From DASUPK01 sp963743575 (GTDB lineage: Bacteria; Actinomycetota; Thermoleophilia; Solirubrobacterales; 70-9), in contig CAVUQC010000007.1 of the NCBI GenBank assembly GCA_963743575.1, positions 1,426,001 to 1,490,000 of the forward strand: a stretch of DNA of 64,000 bases. Direction: 5' to 3'. Below, piece by piece: positions 1-7,897 of the stretch. The position numbers and the translations under genes were made by a program. Below the pieces are notes generated by a model. It had not been told where the DNA came from. It did no database searches and saw only the letters and a program-made list of their open reading frames with translations. The first letter of the stretch is position 1, and every line of letters starts with the position of its first letter.

Positions 1-336
1 AGTTTTGCTGCACCGGCGCCGGTTGCAGCGGGCACTCAGTACGCCATAGTCGCCTACGCCACGACTGCGCTCAGCAACCGCTATGAGTGGTCGCAAGGCG
101 CGACCCCGGATCCCTATTCCGCAGGAGCAGCGTTCTTCGTTTCTTCAACTCCTCCGGTCGGAACCTGGACCAAGGACGACCCCGTAGACCTCGCGTTCAA
201 GACCTACGTGGCGCCTGTAACCACCACATCTTCCCCGACGGGTCAGCGAGCCGCTGCCCTGAAGAAGTGCAAGAAGAAGCGAACAACGCGGGCGCGGAAG
301 AAGTGCCGCAAGAAGGCGAAGTCGCTGCCTATTTAG
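1..336 (+). CDS. C-terminal part of a secreted protein with a Lys/Cys tail (5' end outside window)
   Basis: Frame 1 is open from the first base to the TAG at 334-336, giving 111 residues without a visible start. The visible part is Ser/Thr/Ala/Pro-rich and looks extracytoplasmic. It ends in a class I basic tail: GQRAAAL, then KKC, eleven mostly basic residues, a second Cys, and a final KSLPI. The same tail design closes the proteins at 15933-16691 and 19213-21486. I cannot name a catalytic domain in what remains. The next gene is on the opposite strand and converges on it. Inference: a secreted or surface protein of the same tail family as the later ones. The reading frame is well supported by the tail; the function is not. 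Confidence 0.8.
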   Translation, partial: SFAAPAPVAAGTQYAIVAYATTALSNRYEWSQGATPDPYSAGAAFFVSSTPPVGTWTKDDPVDLAFKTYVAPVTTTSSPTGQRAAALKKCKKKRTTRARKKCRKKAKSLPI

Positions 337-354
337 TGGTGGCGCCGCGCTCGC

Positions 355-1152
355 TCACGCTTCGGCGGCGCGGCCCTGCGGCTCCCACTTGAACCGCCGC
401 GTGGCGATCCAGATGCCGGCGAGGCCCCAGATGACGAGCGCGGCCGCGTCGCTGCCGGAGAGGCCGATCCCGCTCGGATTCTGGGCGACGGTCGACTGGA
501 GGCCCTGGGCGATGTGGTACAGAGGGAACAGCCGCCCGACATCCTGGAGGAAGCTGGGGAGCGAGTCGAGCGCGATGAAGATTCCCGAGACGAAGGACAG
601 CATCACAACGGTGAACGCCCCGATCGGCTGGGCGCTGTCCTCGTTCTTGGCGAGGGAGGTCGCGGCGATTCCCAGCGCGGACAGCGTGGCGGTCCCGAGG
701 GCGAGGCAGATGACGAAGCCGGGAACCGTCTGCGCCGGAAGGTGGACGCCGTAGAAGATGATCCCGATCGCGATCATGATTCCGCCGACCACGAGGGCGA
801 AGGCGACCGAGCGGAGCACCTGGGAGGTCACGAACGTCCACACCGGCGCCGGCATGCCGCGCTGGCGCTTGAGCTGGCCTCGCTCCCGCTGGCTGACGAG
901 CGCCATCAGCGGCGTGCTGAAGCAGGAGAGCGCCAGCGCGTAGGCGATCAGTCCGGCCGTGAAGTAGGCGTGGACGTTGATTGCGTGACCGTCGACCGTC
1001 GTCGTCTGCGGCCCGCCGTTGGTGAAGAGGGAGTTGAAGAGGAGCAGGAAGATGAGGGGGAAGAGCGCCCCGAACAGCATCGCCCTCGGGGTGCGGAGCG
1101 TGGCGATCAGCGCGTACTTCGTCTGTATCAGGACGAGGCGCAGGTCGTTCAT
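355..1152 (-). CDS. ABC-2 type transporter permease
   Basis: This 265-residue integral membrane protein has about six hydrophobic segments, beginning with one after residue 20 (FGALFPLIFLLLF), and a large extracytoplasmic loop with NGGPQTTTVDGH. A cytoplasmic SQRERGQLKRQRG stretch is typical of ABC-2 permeases of the daunorubicin-resistance/polyketide-exporter type. The start chosen is the ATG at 1152. Its ATGA overlaps the stop of the upstream ATPase gene, which implies translational coupling, so a longer upstream reading frame is not needed. With the ATPase it should form an exporter in the cytoplasmic membrane. The substrate cannot be told from sequence: drugs, lipids or polysaccharide are all possible. 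Confidence 0.88.
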   Translation of the reverse strand: MNDLRLVLIQTKYALIATLRTPRAMLFGALFPLIFLLLFNSLFTNGGPQTTTVDGHAINVHAYFTAGLIAYALALSCFSTPLMALVSQRERGQLKRQRGMPAPVWTFVTSQVLRSVAFALVVGGIMIAIGIIFYGVHLPAQTVPGFVICLALGTATLSALGIAATSLAKNEDSAQPIGAFTVVMLSFVSGIFIALDSLPSFLQDVGRLFPLYHIAQGLQSTVAQNPSGIGLSGSDAAALVIWGLAGIWIATRRFKWEPQGRAAEA

Positions 1153-2090
1153 CGGCCGTTTGCTCCCTGATCTGAGGTGACCATCTCGTTGGAGGTGACC
1201 TCCAGGAAGACGTCCTCCAGGCTGGGCCGCCTGACTTCGAGATCCGGCAACGTGATCCCCTCGCTCTCGGCCCAGGCGAGCAGCCGGTAGAGGTCGCGCT
1301 GAGGGTCGGTGCTCGCGATCGTCGCCTGGTTTCCTGAGATGAGGGCCTCGCGGCCGATCGCCTCGGCGGCCCTGTCGGCGACGCCGTTGAAGGTCCGGAA
1401 GCGGATCATGGTCTCCCGCCCGAGCTGGTCGCCCAGGGTCTCCGGTTCTCCCTGGGCCACGATCCGGCCTTCGCGCAGGATTACGACGCGGTCGGCGAGG
1501 TGCTGCGCTTCCTCCATGTAGTGGGTGGTGAGCACGATCGTCGTGCCCAGATCCTTCAGCCCCTCGATCATGTTCCAGGCATCCCGCCTCGCCGTCGGGT
1601 CGAAGCCCGTGGTCGGCTCGTCTAGGAAGAGCAGCTCGGGGTTCCCGACGATCCCGACGCCTACGTCCAGCCGCCGCTGTTGGCCGCCCGACAGCGACCC
1701 GACGCGCGCATCCCGCTTGGTGCCGAGTCCCACCAGGTCGAGGGTCTCGTCCACCGCGCGGGGATTCGGGAAGAAGCTCGAGTACAGATCCATCGTCTCC
1801 GTAACGGTGAGGAGCGGGTTGAGCTCGCATTCCTGGAGGACCAGGCCGATGCGGGTCCGCCACTCACGCGTTGCCCGGATCGGATCGATGCCCAGCACGG
1901 AGACCTCTCCGGACGTCCGCTCCCGGTAGCCCTCGAGGATCTCGACGGTCGTCGTCTTGCCGGCTCCGTTGGGGCCGAGGAAGCCGAACACTTCGCCCTT
2001 CCCGACTTCGAAGTCGATCCCCCTGACCGCCTCGTGTTCGCCGTAGGACTTGTGCAGGCCGGAAACGCGAATCGCTGCGTCCTGCGCCAT
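1149..2090 (-). CDS. ABC transporter ATP-binding protein (DrrA-like)
   Basis: This 313-residue ATPase carries a Walker A GPNGAGKTT at residues 39-47, a signature LSGGQ at 133-137, Walker B LLFLDE at 153-158 and the switch histidine at 190. After about residue 220 there is a C-terminal extension ending LEDVFLEVT, as in DrrA/CcmA-type exporters. I chose the ATG at 2090 rather than the GTG at 2096. A TAATAT hexamer lies nine bases upstream on this strand (2100-2105) and no Shine-Dalgarno is visible, which suggests a leaderless message. It is the first gene of a two-gene operon with the permease, overlapping it by four bases, and is divergent from lysC. Confidence 0.93.
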   Translation of the reverse strand: MAQDAAIRVSGLHKSYGEHEAVRGIDFEVGKGEVFGFLGPNGAGKTTTVEILEGYRERTSGEVSVLGIDPIRATREWRTRIGLVLQECELNPLLTVTETMDLYSSFFPNPRAVDETLDLVGLGTKRDARVGSLSGGQQRRLDVGVGIVGNPELLFLDEPTTGFDPTARRDAWNMIEGLKDLGTTIVLTTHYMEEAQHLADRVVILREGRIVAQGEPETLGDQLGRETMIRFRTFNGVADRAAEAIGREALISGNQATIASTDPQRDLYRLLAWAESEGITLPDLEVRRPSLEDVFLEVTSNEMVTSDQGANGR

Positions 2091-2099
2091 CCACACTGA

Positions 2100-2134
2100 A
2101 TATTAGTGGTCCGGGCTTAAAGCTCGCCTATGCT
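2100..2134. promoter_or_regulatory. Divergent -10 elements for the ABC exporter and lysC
   Basis: On the minus strand TAATAT (2100-2105) lies nine bases from the ATPase ATG. On the plus strand TATGCT (2129-2134) lies eight bases from the lysC ATG. Both fit TANNNT placed directly before the start codon, as at leaderless actinobacterial promoters. No clear -35 boxes are visible. Confidence 0.5.
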
Positions 2135-2142
2135 CGGTGCCC

Positions 2143-3432
2143 ATGGCGACGGAGCAGAAGACAGACGGAATCGTGGTGATGAAGTTCGGCGGCACCTCGG
2201 TCGCGGGAACCGAGGAGCTGAAGCGCGCCGCGAGGCGGATCGTCGCCGCGCGCGACGCGGGACACCCGGTCGTGGCGGTCCTCTCGGCGCGAGGCAAGAC
2301 GACCGACCGGCTGCTCGAGGCCGCGCGCGAGATCTCGCCGCGCCCCGACCCTCGCGAGATGGACATGCTGCTCTCCATCGGGGAGCGCGAGTCCTGCGCG
2401 CTCTGCGCGATGGCGATCAACGACCTCGGCCACCGGGCGATCTCGTTGACCGGATCGCAGGCGGGGATCGTCACCGACTCGTCGCATACCAAGGCGCGGA
2501 TCATCGATGTGCGGGCCGACCGGATTCGCAATGCGCTGGAGGAGGACTCGATCGTGCTGGTCGCCGGATTCCAGGGCGTCTCGACGGACAGCCGGGACGT
2601 CACGACCCTCGGCCGCGGCGGCTCCGATACGACCGCCGTTGCGCTGGCCGCGGCGCTCGGCGGCGAGGTCTGCGAGATCTACACGGACGTCGACGGCGTC
2701 TTCACCGCGGACCCAAGGATCGTCTCCGACGCGAGGTTGCTCCGAGTCGTTTCATACGAGGAGATGTTGGAGATGGCCTCCTCGGGCGCGCGTGTTCTGC
2801 AGCTCCGTGCTGTCGAGTACGGGCGCAACCACGGAGTTCGAATCCACTGTCGAAGCTCGGCCAAGGACGCCCCAGGTACCCTCGTCGTCTCGGAGCAGGA
2901 GACCATGGAACAGCCTTCAGTAACAGCAGTCACCCACTCGACCGACGAGGCCCGCGTCACGCTCACCGGCGTGCCGGACGAGCCCGGCGTCGCCGGCCGG
3001 ATCTTCAGCGCGCTCGCTGACGCCAACATCAACGTCGACATGATCATCCAGAACGAGCCGGTCTCCCACGACGGCGGGGCGGACCTCTCGTTCACGGTTG
3101 AGGCCGATGAGCTCGAGGCGGCCGAGGAGGCGATCCGGCTCGAGGATTCCGAGATCGGCATCGAGAGCGACCAGAACATGGGGAAGGTCTCGATCGTCGG
3201 AGCAGGAATGCGCAGCCATCCGGGCGTCGCCGCCAAGGTCTTCCGGGTCCTCGGCGAGAACAAGATCAACATCGAGATGATCTCCACCTCGCCGATCAAG
3301 ATCTCCTGCGTGATCCGAGCCGACTCGGTGCCGCAGGCCGTTGAGGCCCTTCACGACGCCTTCGAGCTGGGGGCCGGCACGATCCACGAAGAGGATCCGA
3401 CCGGCGAGCACCGCCCGACCGTCAGCGGCTGA
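2143..3432 (+). CDS. lysC: Aspartate kinase (alpha subunit / full-length chain)
   Basis: This enzyme phosphorylates L-aspartate with ATP, the first step towards lysine, threonine, methionine and diaminopimelate. It is 429 residues from the ATG at 2143. The kinase domain begins with KFGGTSV; GRGGSDTTA and TDVDGVFTADPR (aspartate/ATP site) follow, and two ACT domains occupy about residues 265-425 (VTLTGVPDEPGVAGRIF and VSIVGAGMRSHPGVAAKVF). A GTG six bases upstream is an alternative start. I prefer ATG because TATGCT sits eight bases before it, fitting leaderless initiation. The gene is followed 21 bases later by asd. An in-frame internal start (2905) would give a separate regulatory beta subunit. 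Feedback inhibition by lysine and threonine through the ACT domains is expected from the family. Confidence 0.96.
   Translation: MATEQKTDGIVVMKFGGTSVAGTEELKRAARRIVAARDAGHPVVAVLSARGKTTDRLLEAAREISPRPDPREMDMLLSIGERESCALCAMAINDLGHRAISLTGSQAGIVTDSSHTKARIIDVRADRIRNALEEDSIVLVAGFQGVSTDSRDVTTLGRGGSDTTAVALAAALGGEVCEIYTDVDGVFTADPRIVSDARLLRVVSYEEMLEMASSGARVLQLRAVEYGRNHGVRIHCRSSAKDAPGTLVVSEQETMEQPSVTAVTHSTDEARVTLTGVPDEPGVAGRIFSALADANINVDMIIQNEPVSHDGGADLSFTVEADELEAAEEAIRLEDSEIGIESDQNMGKVSIVGAGMRSHPGVAAKVFRVLGENKINIEMISTSPIKISCVIRADSVPQAVEALHDAFELGAGTIHEEDPTGEHRPTVSG
2905..3432 (+). CDS. lysC: Internal in-frame start: aspartate kinase beta (regulatory) subunit
   Basis: Inside lysC, an ATG at 2905-2907 is preceded by GGAGCAGGAG (2892-2901), a good Shine-Dalgarno placed just upstream, and it keeps the lysC frame. 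Starting there gives 175 residues containing both ACT domains and none of the kinase core. Corynebacterium and Bacillus aspartokinase II make an alpha2beta2 enzyme from one gene in this way, with a beta chain of similar size. The sequence shows the start signal; use of this start is inferred from the known family arrangement. Confidence 0.6.
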   Translation: MEQPSVTAVTHSTDEARVTLTGVPDEPGVAGRIFSALADANINVDMIIQNEPVSHDGGADLSFTVEADELEAAEEAIRLEDSEIGIESDQNMGKVSIVGAGMRSHPGVAAKVFRVLGENKINIEMISTSPIKISCVIRADSVPQAVEALHDAFELGAGTIHEEDPTGEHRPTVSG

Positions 3433-3453
3433 GCTGATCCGTACCCTTTGAGC

Positions 3454-4512
3454 ATGGCGGCGAAGGGCGAATACCGGGTCGGGATCGCCGGCGCCACTGG
3501 CGCCGTCGGCACGACCATCCTCAAGGTGCTTGCCGAGCGGAAGTTCCCGGCTGCGGAAGTGCGGCCCCTGGCATCCGCCAGGTCGGCCGGCAGTCAGGTC
3601 GACTTCGCTGGGTCGAAGCTCGAGGTGCAGGAGCTGACCGACGAGTCGATCCAGGGGCTCGACCTGATCCTCTCCTCGGCCGGAGGCAAGGTGAGCTCGG
3701 CCTGGGCACCGAAGTGGATCGAGGCAGGCGCCGTCGTCGTCGACAACACCAGCTTCTGGCGCATGCACGAGGACGTCCCGCTGGTCGTCGCCGGCGTCAA
3801 TGACGACGCGGTCGCTGAGCACAACGGCCTCGTCGCCAATCCCAACTGCACGACGATGCAGATGATGGTCGCGCTCAAGCCGATTCTGGATGGGGCCGGC
3901 ATCGAGCGGCTGATCGTCTCCACCTACCAGTCGGTCTCGGGAACCGGCCGCAAGGCGATCGAGGAGCTGCGCGCCGAGTCCCAGGCCGTTCTCAACGGGG
4001 ACAAGATCAGCGCGCCCCAGGTCTATCCGCACCAGGTGGCCTTCAACGTGCTGCCCCAGGTGGAGAACTTCAAGGGCGGCGACGACTACACGACCGAGGA
4101 GCGCAAGGTGATGGCCGAGACGCGCAAGATCCTCGGGCTCTCGGAGGGCGTCGGCATCTCGGCGACCTGCGCCCGCGTGCCGGTCGTGACCGGGCACTCG
4201 GAGTCGGTCAACGTCCAGACGGCCAAGGATCTCTCACCGGAGGACTGCCGCGAGCTGCTCTCGAACTTCCCGGGCCTGATCGTGCTCGACGACCCTGGCG
4301 CGGGCATCTATCCGCTCCCGATCGCCGCGGCCGGGCGGGACGAGGTCCTGGTCGGCCGGATTCGCCGCGATCCCTCGCACGAGCGTTGCCTCAATCTCTG
4401 GGTTGTGGGCGACAACCTCCGCAAGGGCGCGGCGACGAATGCCGTCCAGGTCGCGGAGCTGCTCCACCAGCGGGACCTCGTCCGCGTGCCGGCGGGCGCA
4501 AGCCTGAGCTGA
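3454..4512 (+). CDS. asd: Aspartate-semialdehyde dehydrogenase
   Basis: This enzyme reduces aspartyl-4-phosphate to aspartate-4-semialdehyde with NADPH, directly after LysC in the diaminopimelate/lysine/threonine pathway. It is 352 residues. The nucleotide-binding GATGAVG lies near residues 13-19, the catalytic Cys is C132 in NPNCTTMQ, and GTGRKAIEEL follows. Length and order match bacterial Asd. I use the ATG at 3454; a TTG at 3448 is possible, but TACCCT at 3442-3447 lies six bases before the ATG. It is adjacent to lysC (21-base gap), as in many actinobacteria, and could be co-transcribed with it or read from its own leaderless promoter. Confidence 0.95.
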   Translation: MAAKGEYRVGIAGATGAVGTTILKVLAERKFPAAEVRPLASARSAGSQVDFAGSKLEVQELTDESIQGLDLILSSAGGKVSSAWAPKWIEAGAVVVDNTSFWRMHEDVPLVVAGVNDDAVAEHNGLVANPNCTTMQMMVALKPILDGAGIERLIVSTYQSVSGTGRKAIEELRAESQAVLNGDKISAPQVYPHQVAFNVLPQVENFKGGDDYTTEERKVMAETRKILGLSEGVGISATCARVPVVTGHSESVNVQTAKDLSPEDCRELLSNFPGLIVLDDPGAGIYPLPIAAAGRDEVLVGRIRRDPSHERCLNLWVVGDNLRKGAATNAVQVAELLHQRDLVRVPAGASLS

Positions 4513-4524
4513 CCGCGCCTCCCA

Positions 4525-4553
4525 GGTTTGGCGATTGGTGGAACAGTCAAACC
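4525..4553 (+). terminator. Weak stem-loop after asd
   Basis: GGTTTG (4525-4530) and CAAACC (4548-4553) can pair, 12 bases after the asd stop. The stem is only six pairs with a 17-base loop and has no U tract, so a termination role is a guess. Confidence 0.25.
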
Positions 4554-4588
4554 ACTTCCGACGGCTGTAAGCGACGGAGGAGATCCTC

Positions 4589-5323
4589 TTGAACACCGAG
4601 AACCCCACCGGCAGTGTCGCCGTGATCACGGGCGCTTCATCCGGCATCGGCGAGGCGACGGCCCGCGCACTTGCTGCTGAAGGGCACCGGATCGCGCTGC
4701 TCGCACGCCGCGTGGATCGCATCAACGCGCTGGCGGACGAGCTCGGCGACGGCGCCATCGCGATCGAGGCCGACGTCACCGACCGCAATTCGATTCTCGC
4801 CGCAGCGAAGCGCGTCGAGGACGAGCTCGGCGGGGCCGACATCCTCGTGAACAACGCCGGAGTGATGCTGCTCGGTCCGTTCTCCGCCGAGTTGGCCGAG
4901 GACTACGCGCGGATGATCGAGACCAACCTGCTCGGAACGATCACGGCGACCGAGGTGTTCCTCGACCAGCTCCTCGATGGCGGCGGTGACCTGGTCAATC
5001 TCTCCTCCGTGGCCGGACGAACGGCGCGGCCGGGCAACGCTGTCTACGCCGCGACCAAATGGGGGATGAACGGCTGGTCGGAGTCGCTGCGCCAGCAGCT
5101 CCAGCCCGATGTGCGCGTGATCGTCGTCGAGCCCGGGGCGGTCGCGACCGAGCTCACCGACCACATCACCCACAGCGAGACGAAGTCGGCCGTTGAGGAG
5201 ATGTACGAATCCACGTCGATATCGGCTGAGGCCATCGCCGAGATCATTTCCTTCGCCGTCTCGCGGCCGCGCGACGTTTCCCTCAACGAGATCCTCGTCC
5301 GACCCACCGGGCAGCAGTCCTGA
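4589..5323 (+). CDS. Short-chain dehydrogenase/reductase (SDR)
   Basis: A classical SDR of 244 residues. It has the cofactor motif TGASSGIG at residues 14-21, NNAG at 88-91, and a catalytic Ser (139/140), Tyr153 and Lys157 in YAATK. An Arg-rich stretch after the second strand (LLARRVDR) suggests NADP(H). The start is a TTG, supported by GGAGGAG eight bases upstream in a region with no better codon. Such proteins oxidise or reduce small alcohols and ketones in the cytoplasm; the substrate cannot be read from the sequence. It is followed on the same strand by the secreted phosphoesterase, but the 67-base gap makes co-transcription uncertain. Confidence 0.9.
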   Translation: MNTENPTGSVAVITGASSGIGEATARALAAEGHRIALLARRVDRINALADELGDGAIAIEADVTDRNSILAAAKRVEDELGGADILVNNAGVMLLGPFSAELAEDYARMIETNLLGTITATEVFLDQLLDGGGDLVNLSSVAGRTARPGNAVYAATKWGMNGWSESLRQQLQPDVRVIVVEPGAVATELTDHITHSETKSAVEEMYESTSISAEAIAEIISFAVSRPRDVSLNEILVRPTGQQS

Positions 5324-5390
5324 TGGTCTCGGACCTGGACTCAGCGGAGACGCTCACCTATCGCGAAGAGCTCGGCTGGCAGGCGAGCCG

Positions 5391-6599
5391 GTGATCCGCA
5401 GCCTCCTCCTATTCGCGGCTGCCCTGGTGGCTGGGTTGCTGGGACCGGAAGCCACGCCGACGTCGGCCGGCGTGCCCCACGTCAAGCACGTGTTCATCGT
5501 GGTGCTGGAGAACCAGAACGAGTCCACGACTTTCGGCCCCGACACGGAGATCCCGTATCTGGCGGACACCCTGAAGAACAGGGGCGCCTTCATTCCCAAC
5601 TACTACGGCATCGCCCACGAGAGCCTGGGGAACTACATCGCGATGATCAGCGGCCAGGCGCCGACCGTCGAGAATCAGGCTGATTGCCAGATCTATCACG
5701 ACGTCGTTCCAGCGCTTCCGACCTCGAACGGACAGGTCATGGGCAGCGGCTGCGTCTATCCGTCGGGCGCGGGGACGGTCGCGACGCAGCTCGAGCGGAA
5801 CGGCCTCACCTGGCGCGGCTACATGCAGGACATGGCCAACTCCGCGCCTGCGGCGCCCGCGAGCTGCCGCCACCCGAGCCTCAACTCTTCGGACTCCACG
5901 CAGAGGGCACGGCCCAACGACCAGTACGCGACCCGGCACAACCCGTTCGTCTATTTCCACGGGATCACCGATCTCTCGACCTGCCAGCGGAACGACGTCG
6001 ACCTGAGCCATCTCGCCCCGGATCTGCGCTCGAAGTCGACGACGCCGAACTACGCCTTCATCACGCCCGACCTCTGCAACGACGGGCACGATGCGACCTG
6101 CGCCGACGGTGGCCCGGGCGGGATGCCACAGGCGAATACGTTCCTGAGGGGGCTGGTTCCCGAGATCATGAGGTCACCGGCGTACCGGGACCATGGGCTG
6201 CTCCTGGTCACCTTCGATGAGGCCGCGGGCGGCAGCGGGTCGGGCGACTCGACCGCCTGCTGCAACGAGCAGCCCGGTCCGAACACCGTCAACCCGGGCT
6301 TCCTCACCCCTGGTCCCGGCGGAGGGAAGATCGGCGCAGTCGCCCTCTCGCCGTGCATCTCGCCCGGGACGGTCACCGAGAACGCCTACAACCACTACAG
6401 CCTGCTGCGCTGGGTCGAGGACGACTTTGGGCTGTCGCATCTCGGTTATGCGGCGGCGACGGGACTGAAGCCGTTCGGCAAGGACGTCCTGAGCCAGCCG
6501 AGCTGCCCGAGCCCGTGCCCTGCCGGCCGCAGGTACCACAAGAAGCACAGGACGAAGAAGTGCAAGAAGCGGAAGAAGCGCGGCAAGCACCGGCGCTAG
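5391..6599 (+). CDS. Secreted phosphoesterase family protein with basic K/C tail
   Basis: Starting at the GTG at 5391, the protein has 402 residues and opens with an N-terminal signal-like segment (IRSLLLFAAALVAGLLG). The core matches the phosphoesterase/phospholipase C-like family (PF04185-type). HVFIVVLENQNE near residue 33 supplies the metal-binding Glu-Asn, and YNYGIAHESLGNYIAMISG-like, FITPDLCNDGHD and LLVTFDEAAGG segments follow. It ends in a strongly basic tail with one Cys (RTKKCKKRKKRGKHRR). The frame is open upstream into the SDR gene, but the signal peptide fixes the start. Members cleave phosphodiesters or phosphate esters outside the cell; the substrate is unknown. The tail resembles those of the other exported proteins here but lacks the second Cys. 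Confidence 0.85.
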   Translation: MIRSLLLFAAALVAGLLGPEATPTSAGVPHVKHVFIVVLENQNESTTFGPDTEIPYLADTLKNRGAFIPNYYGIAHESLGNYIAMISGQAPTVENQADCQIYHDVVPALPTSNGQVMGSGCVYPSGAGTVATQLERNGLTWRGYMQDMANSAPAAPASCRHPSLNSSDSTQRARPNDQYATRHNPFVYFHGITDLSTCQRNDVDLSHLAPDLRSKSTTPNYAFITPDLCNDGHDATCADGGPGGMPQANTFLRGLVPEIMRSPAYRDHGLLLVTFDEAAGGSGSGDSTACCNEQPGPNTVNPGFLTPGPGGGKIGAVALSPCISPGTVTENAYNHYSLLRWVEDDFGLSHLGYAAATGLKPFGKDVLSQPSCPSPCPAGRRYHKKHRTKKCKKRKKRGKHRR

Positions 6600-6649
6600 C
6601 CGGGTAGGCCCTCGCAAGGGCGCCGCCACCCACGCTGTATAAGCCGCGC

Positions 6650-7897
6650 ATGGACCTTGGCTTCGGCACAGCGATGCTGTTCTCGGGAGGGCTGCTCGCG
6701 ATCGCCGCGGCGCTCTCGGGGCTGATGCGCGGGACGGTGCTCTCGATCGCGGTGCTGTCGGTCACCGCCGGCCTCATCCTTGCCGAGGTCGACGCGATTC
6801 ACGTCTATCCGGGCGACAACGCGGTCGTCCACCTCTTCGAGCTTGCCCTGATCGTGACCCTGCTCTCCGACGGCCTCTTCGTGGACCGCGAGATGCTCGT
6901 CGTCCACTGGGGACCGGTCGCCCGCGCACTGGTGATCGCAATGCCCCTCACGCTCGTCCTGCTCGCGGTTGCCGCCAAGCTGATCTTCACGAGCTTCGAC
7001 TGGTCAGAGGCGTTCCTGCTCGGGTCGGTCCTCGCGGCCACGGATCCGGTCGTGACGTCGTCCGTGGTCACCTCGCAGCGCGTGCCCGCGGCGGTGCGAC
7101 ACGCCCTCAACCTGGAGTCGGGGCTCAACGACGGCCTCGCGCTGCCCTTCGTCCTCTTTTTCATCATCCTCGCCTCACCCGGGGGAGACGCCGGGACCGA
7201 GGCAGCCAAGCTGGCGGGCGAGGCGGCGTTCGGAGCGCTCGTCGGCATCGTGGTCGGCCAGGCCGCCGGGCGGCTGACGCATCACCTGCCGGGTGGCGGG
7301 ATCGTCCGGCGCTATGAGGGGATCTACGCGCTCGGCATGGGGCTGCTCGCCTACGGGATCGCCGATGTGACGGTCGGCAATGGCCTGATCGCGGCATTCG
7401 TCTGCGGCATCTCACTGGGCGTGGCTGACCGGGCGATCGCGGACGACTTCGTCGTCTTCAGCGAGAACGTCAGCTCGATCCTCCAGGTGATCACCTTCTT
7501 CGCCTTCGGGGCGCTGATCGTCACCACGGGGTACCACAGCGATGTCCTGCTGCTGGTCGCCTTCATCGCCTTCGCGCTGTTCATCGCACGGCCCGTGGCG
7601 ATCTTCCTGGCGTTCATCAGGGTCGACCTTCCCCAGCCTCACCGAGCGTTCATCGCCTGGTTCGGGCCAAAGGGGGTGGCCGGCATGCTCTTCGCCGTGC
7701 TCGTGCTCAACTCGGGCGTCCAGCAGGGCAACGCGATCTTCGAGGCGGCCGCCTTCGTGATCCTGGCCTCGATCCTGATTCACGGCGCGACCGACACTCT
7801 CGGGACGAGGTGGATCGAGCGGCGGATCGAGGCCGATCCGGAGCTGGCTGAGGAGGCCGATCCGGGCCTGGCGGCCAGCGGCGGCACGATGCCCTAG
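6650..7897 (+). CDS. CPA1-family cation:proton antiporter (NhaP/NHE type)
   Basis: A 415-residue polytopic membrane protein with about twelve hydrophobic segments. It carries the CPA1 hallmarks ATDPVVTSSVV (unwound TM4-type motif) and ESGLNDGLALP, the equivalent of the paired acidic transport site. It should exchange Na+ or K+ for H+ across the cytoplasmic membrane for pH and salt homeostasis. The C-terminal region is short and acidic, without a large regulatory domain. Its TAG stop (7895-7897) overlaps the TAG stop of the convergent gene within one CTAG. Confidence 0.9.
   Translation: MDLGFGTAMLFSGGLLAIAAALSGLMRGTVLSIAVLSVTAGLILAEVDAIHVYPGDNAVVHLFELALIVTLLSDGLFVDREMLVVHWGPVARALVIAMPLTLVLLAVAAKLIFTSFDWSEAFLLGSVLAATDPVVTSSVVTSQRVPAAVRHALNLESGLNDGLALPFVLFFIILASPGGDAGTEAAKLAGEAAFGALVGIVVGQAAGRLTHHLPGGGIVRRYEGIYALGMGLLAYGIADVTVGNGLIAAFVCGISLGVADRAIADDFVVFSENVSSILQVITFFAFGALIVTTGYHSDVLLLVAFIAFALFIARPVAIFLAFIRVDLPQPHRAFIAWFGPKGVAGMLFAVLVLNSGVQQGNAIFEAAAFVILASILIHGATDTLGTRWIERRIEADPELAEEADPGLAASGGTMP

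Noticed and set aside
2835..2844. GTTCGAATCC, which resembles a tRNA T-loop
   Set aside because: It lies within the lysC coding frame and no acceptor, D or anticodon stem can be drawn around it.
5193..5390. N-terminal extension of the phosphoesterase into the SDR gene
   Set aside because: The extension is an arginine-rich shadow of the SDR end, and a signal-like segment begins at the GTG at 5391.
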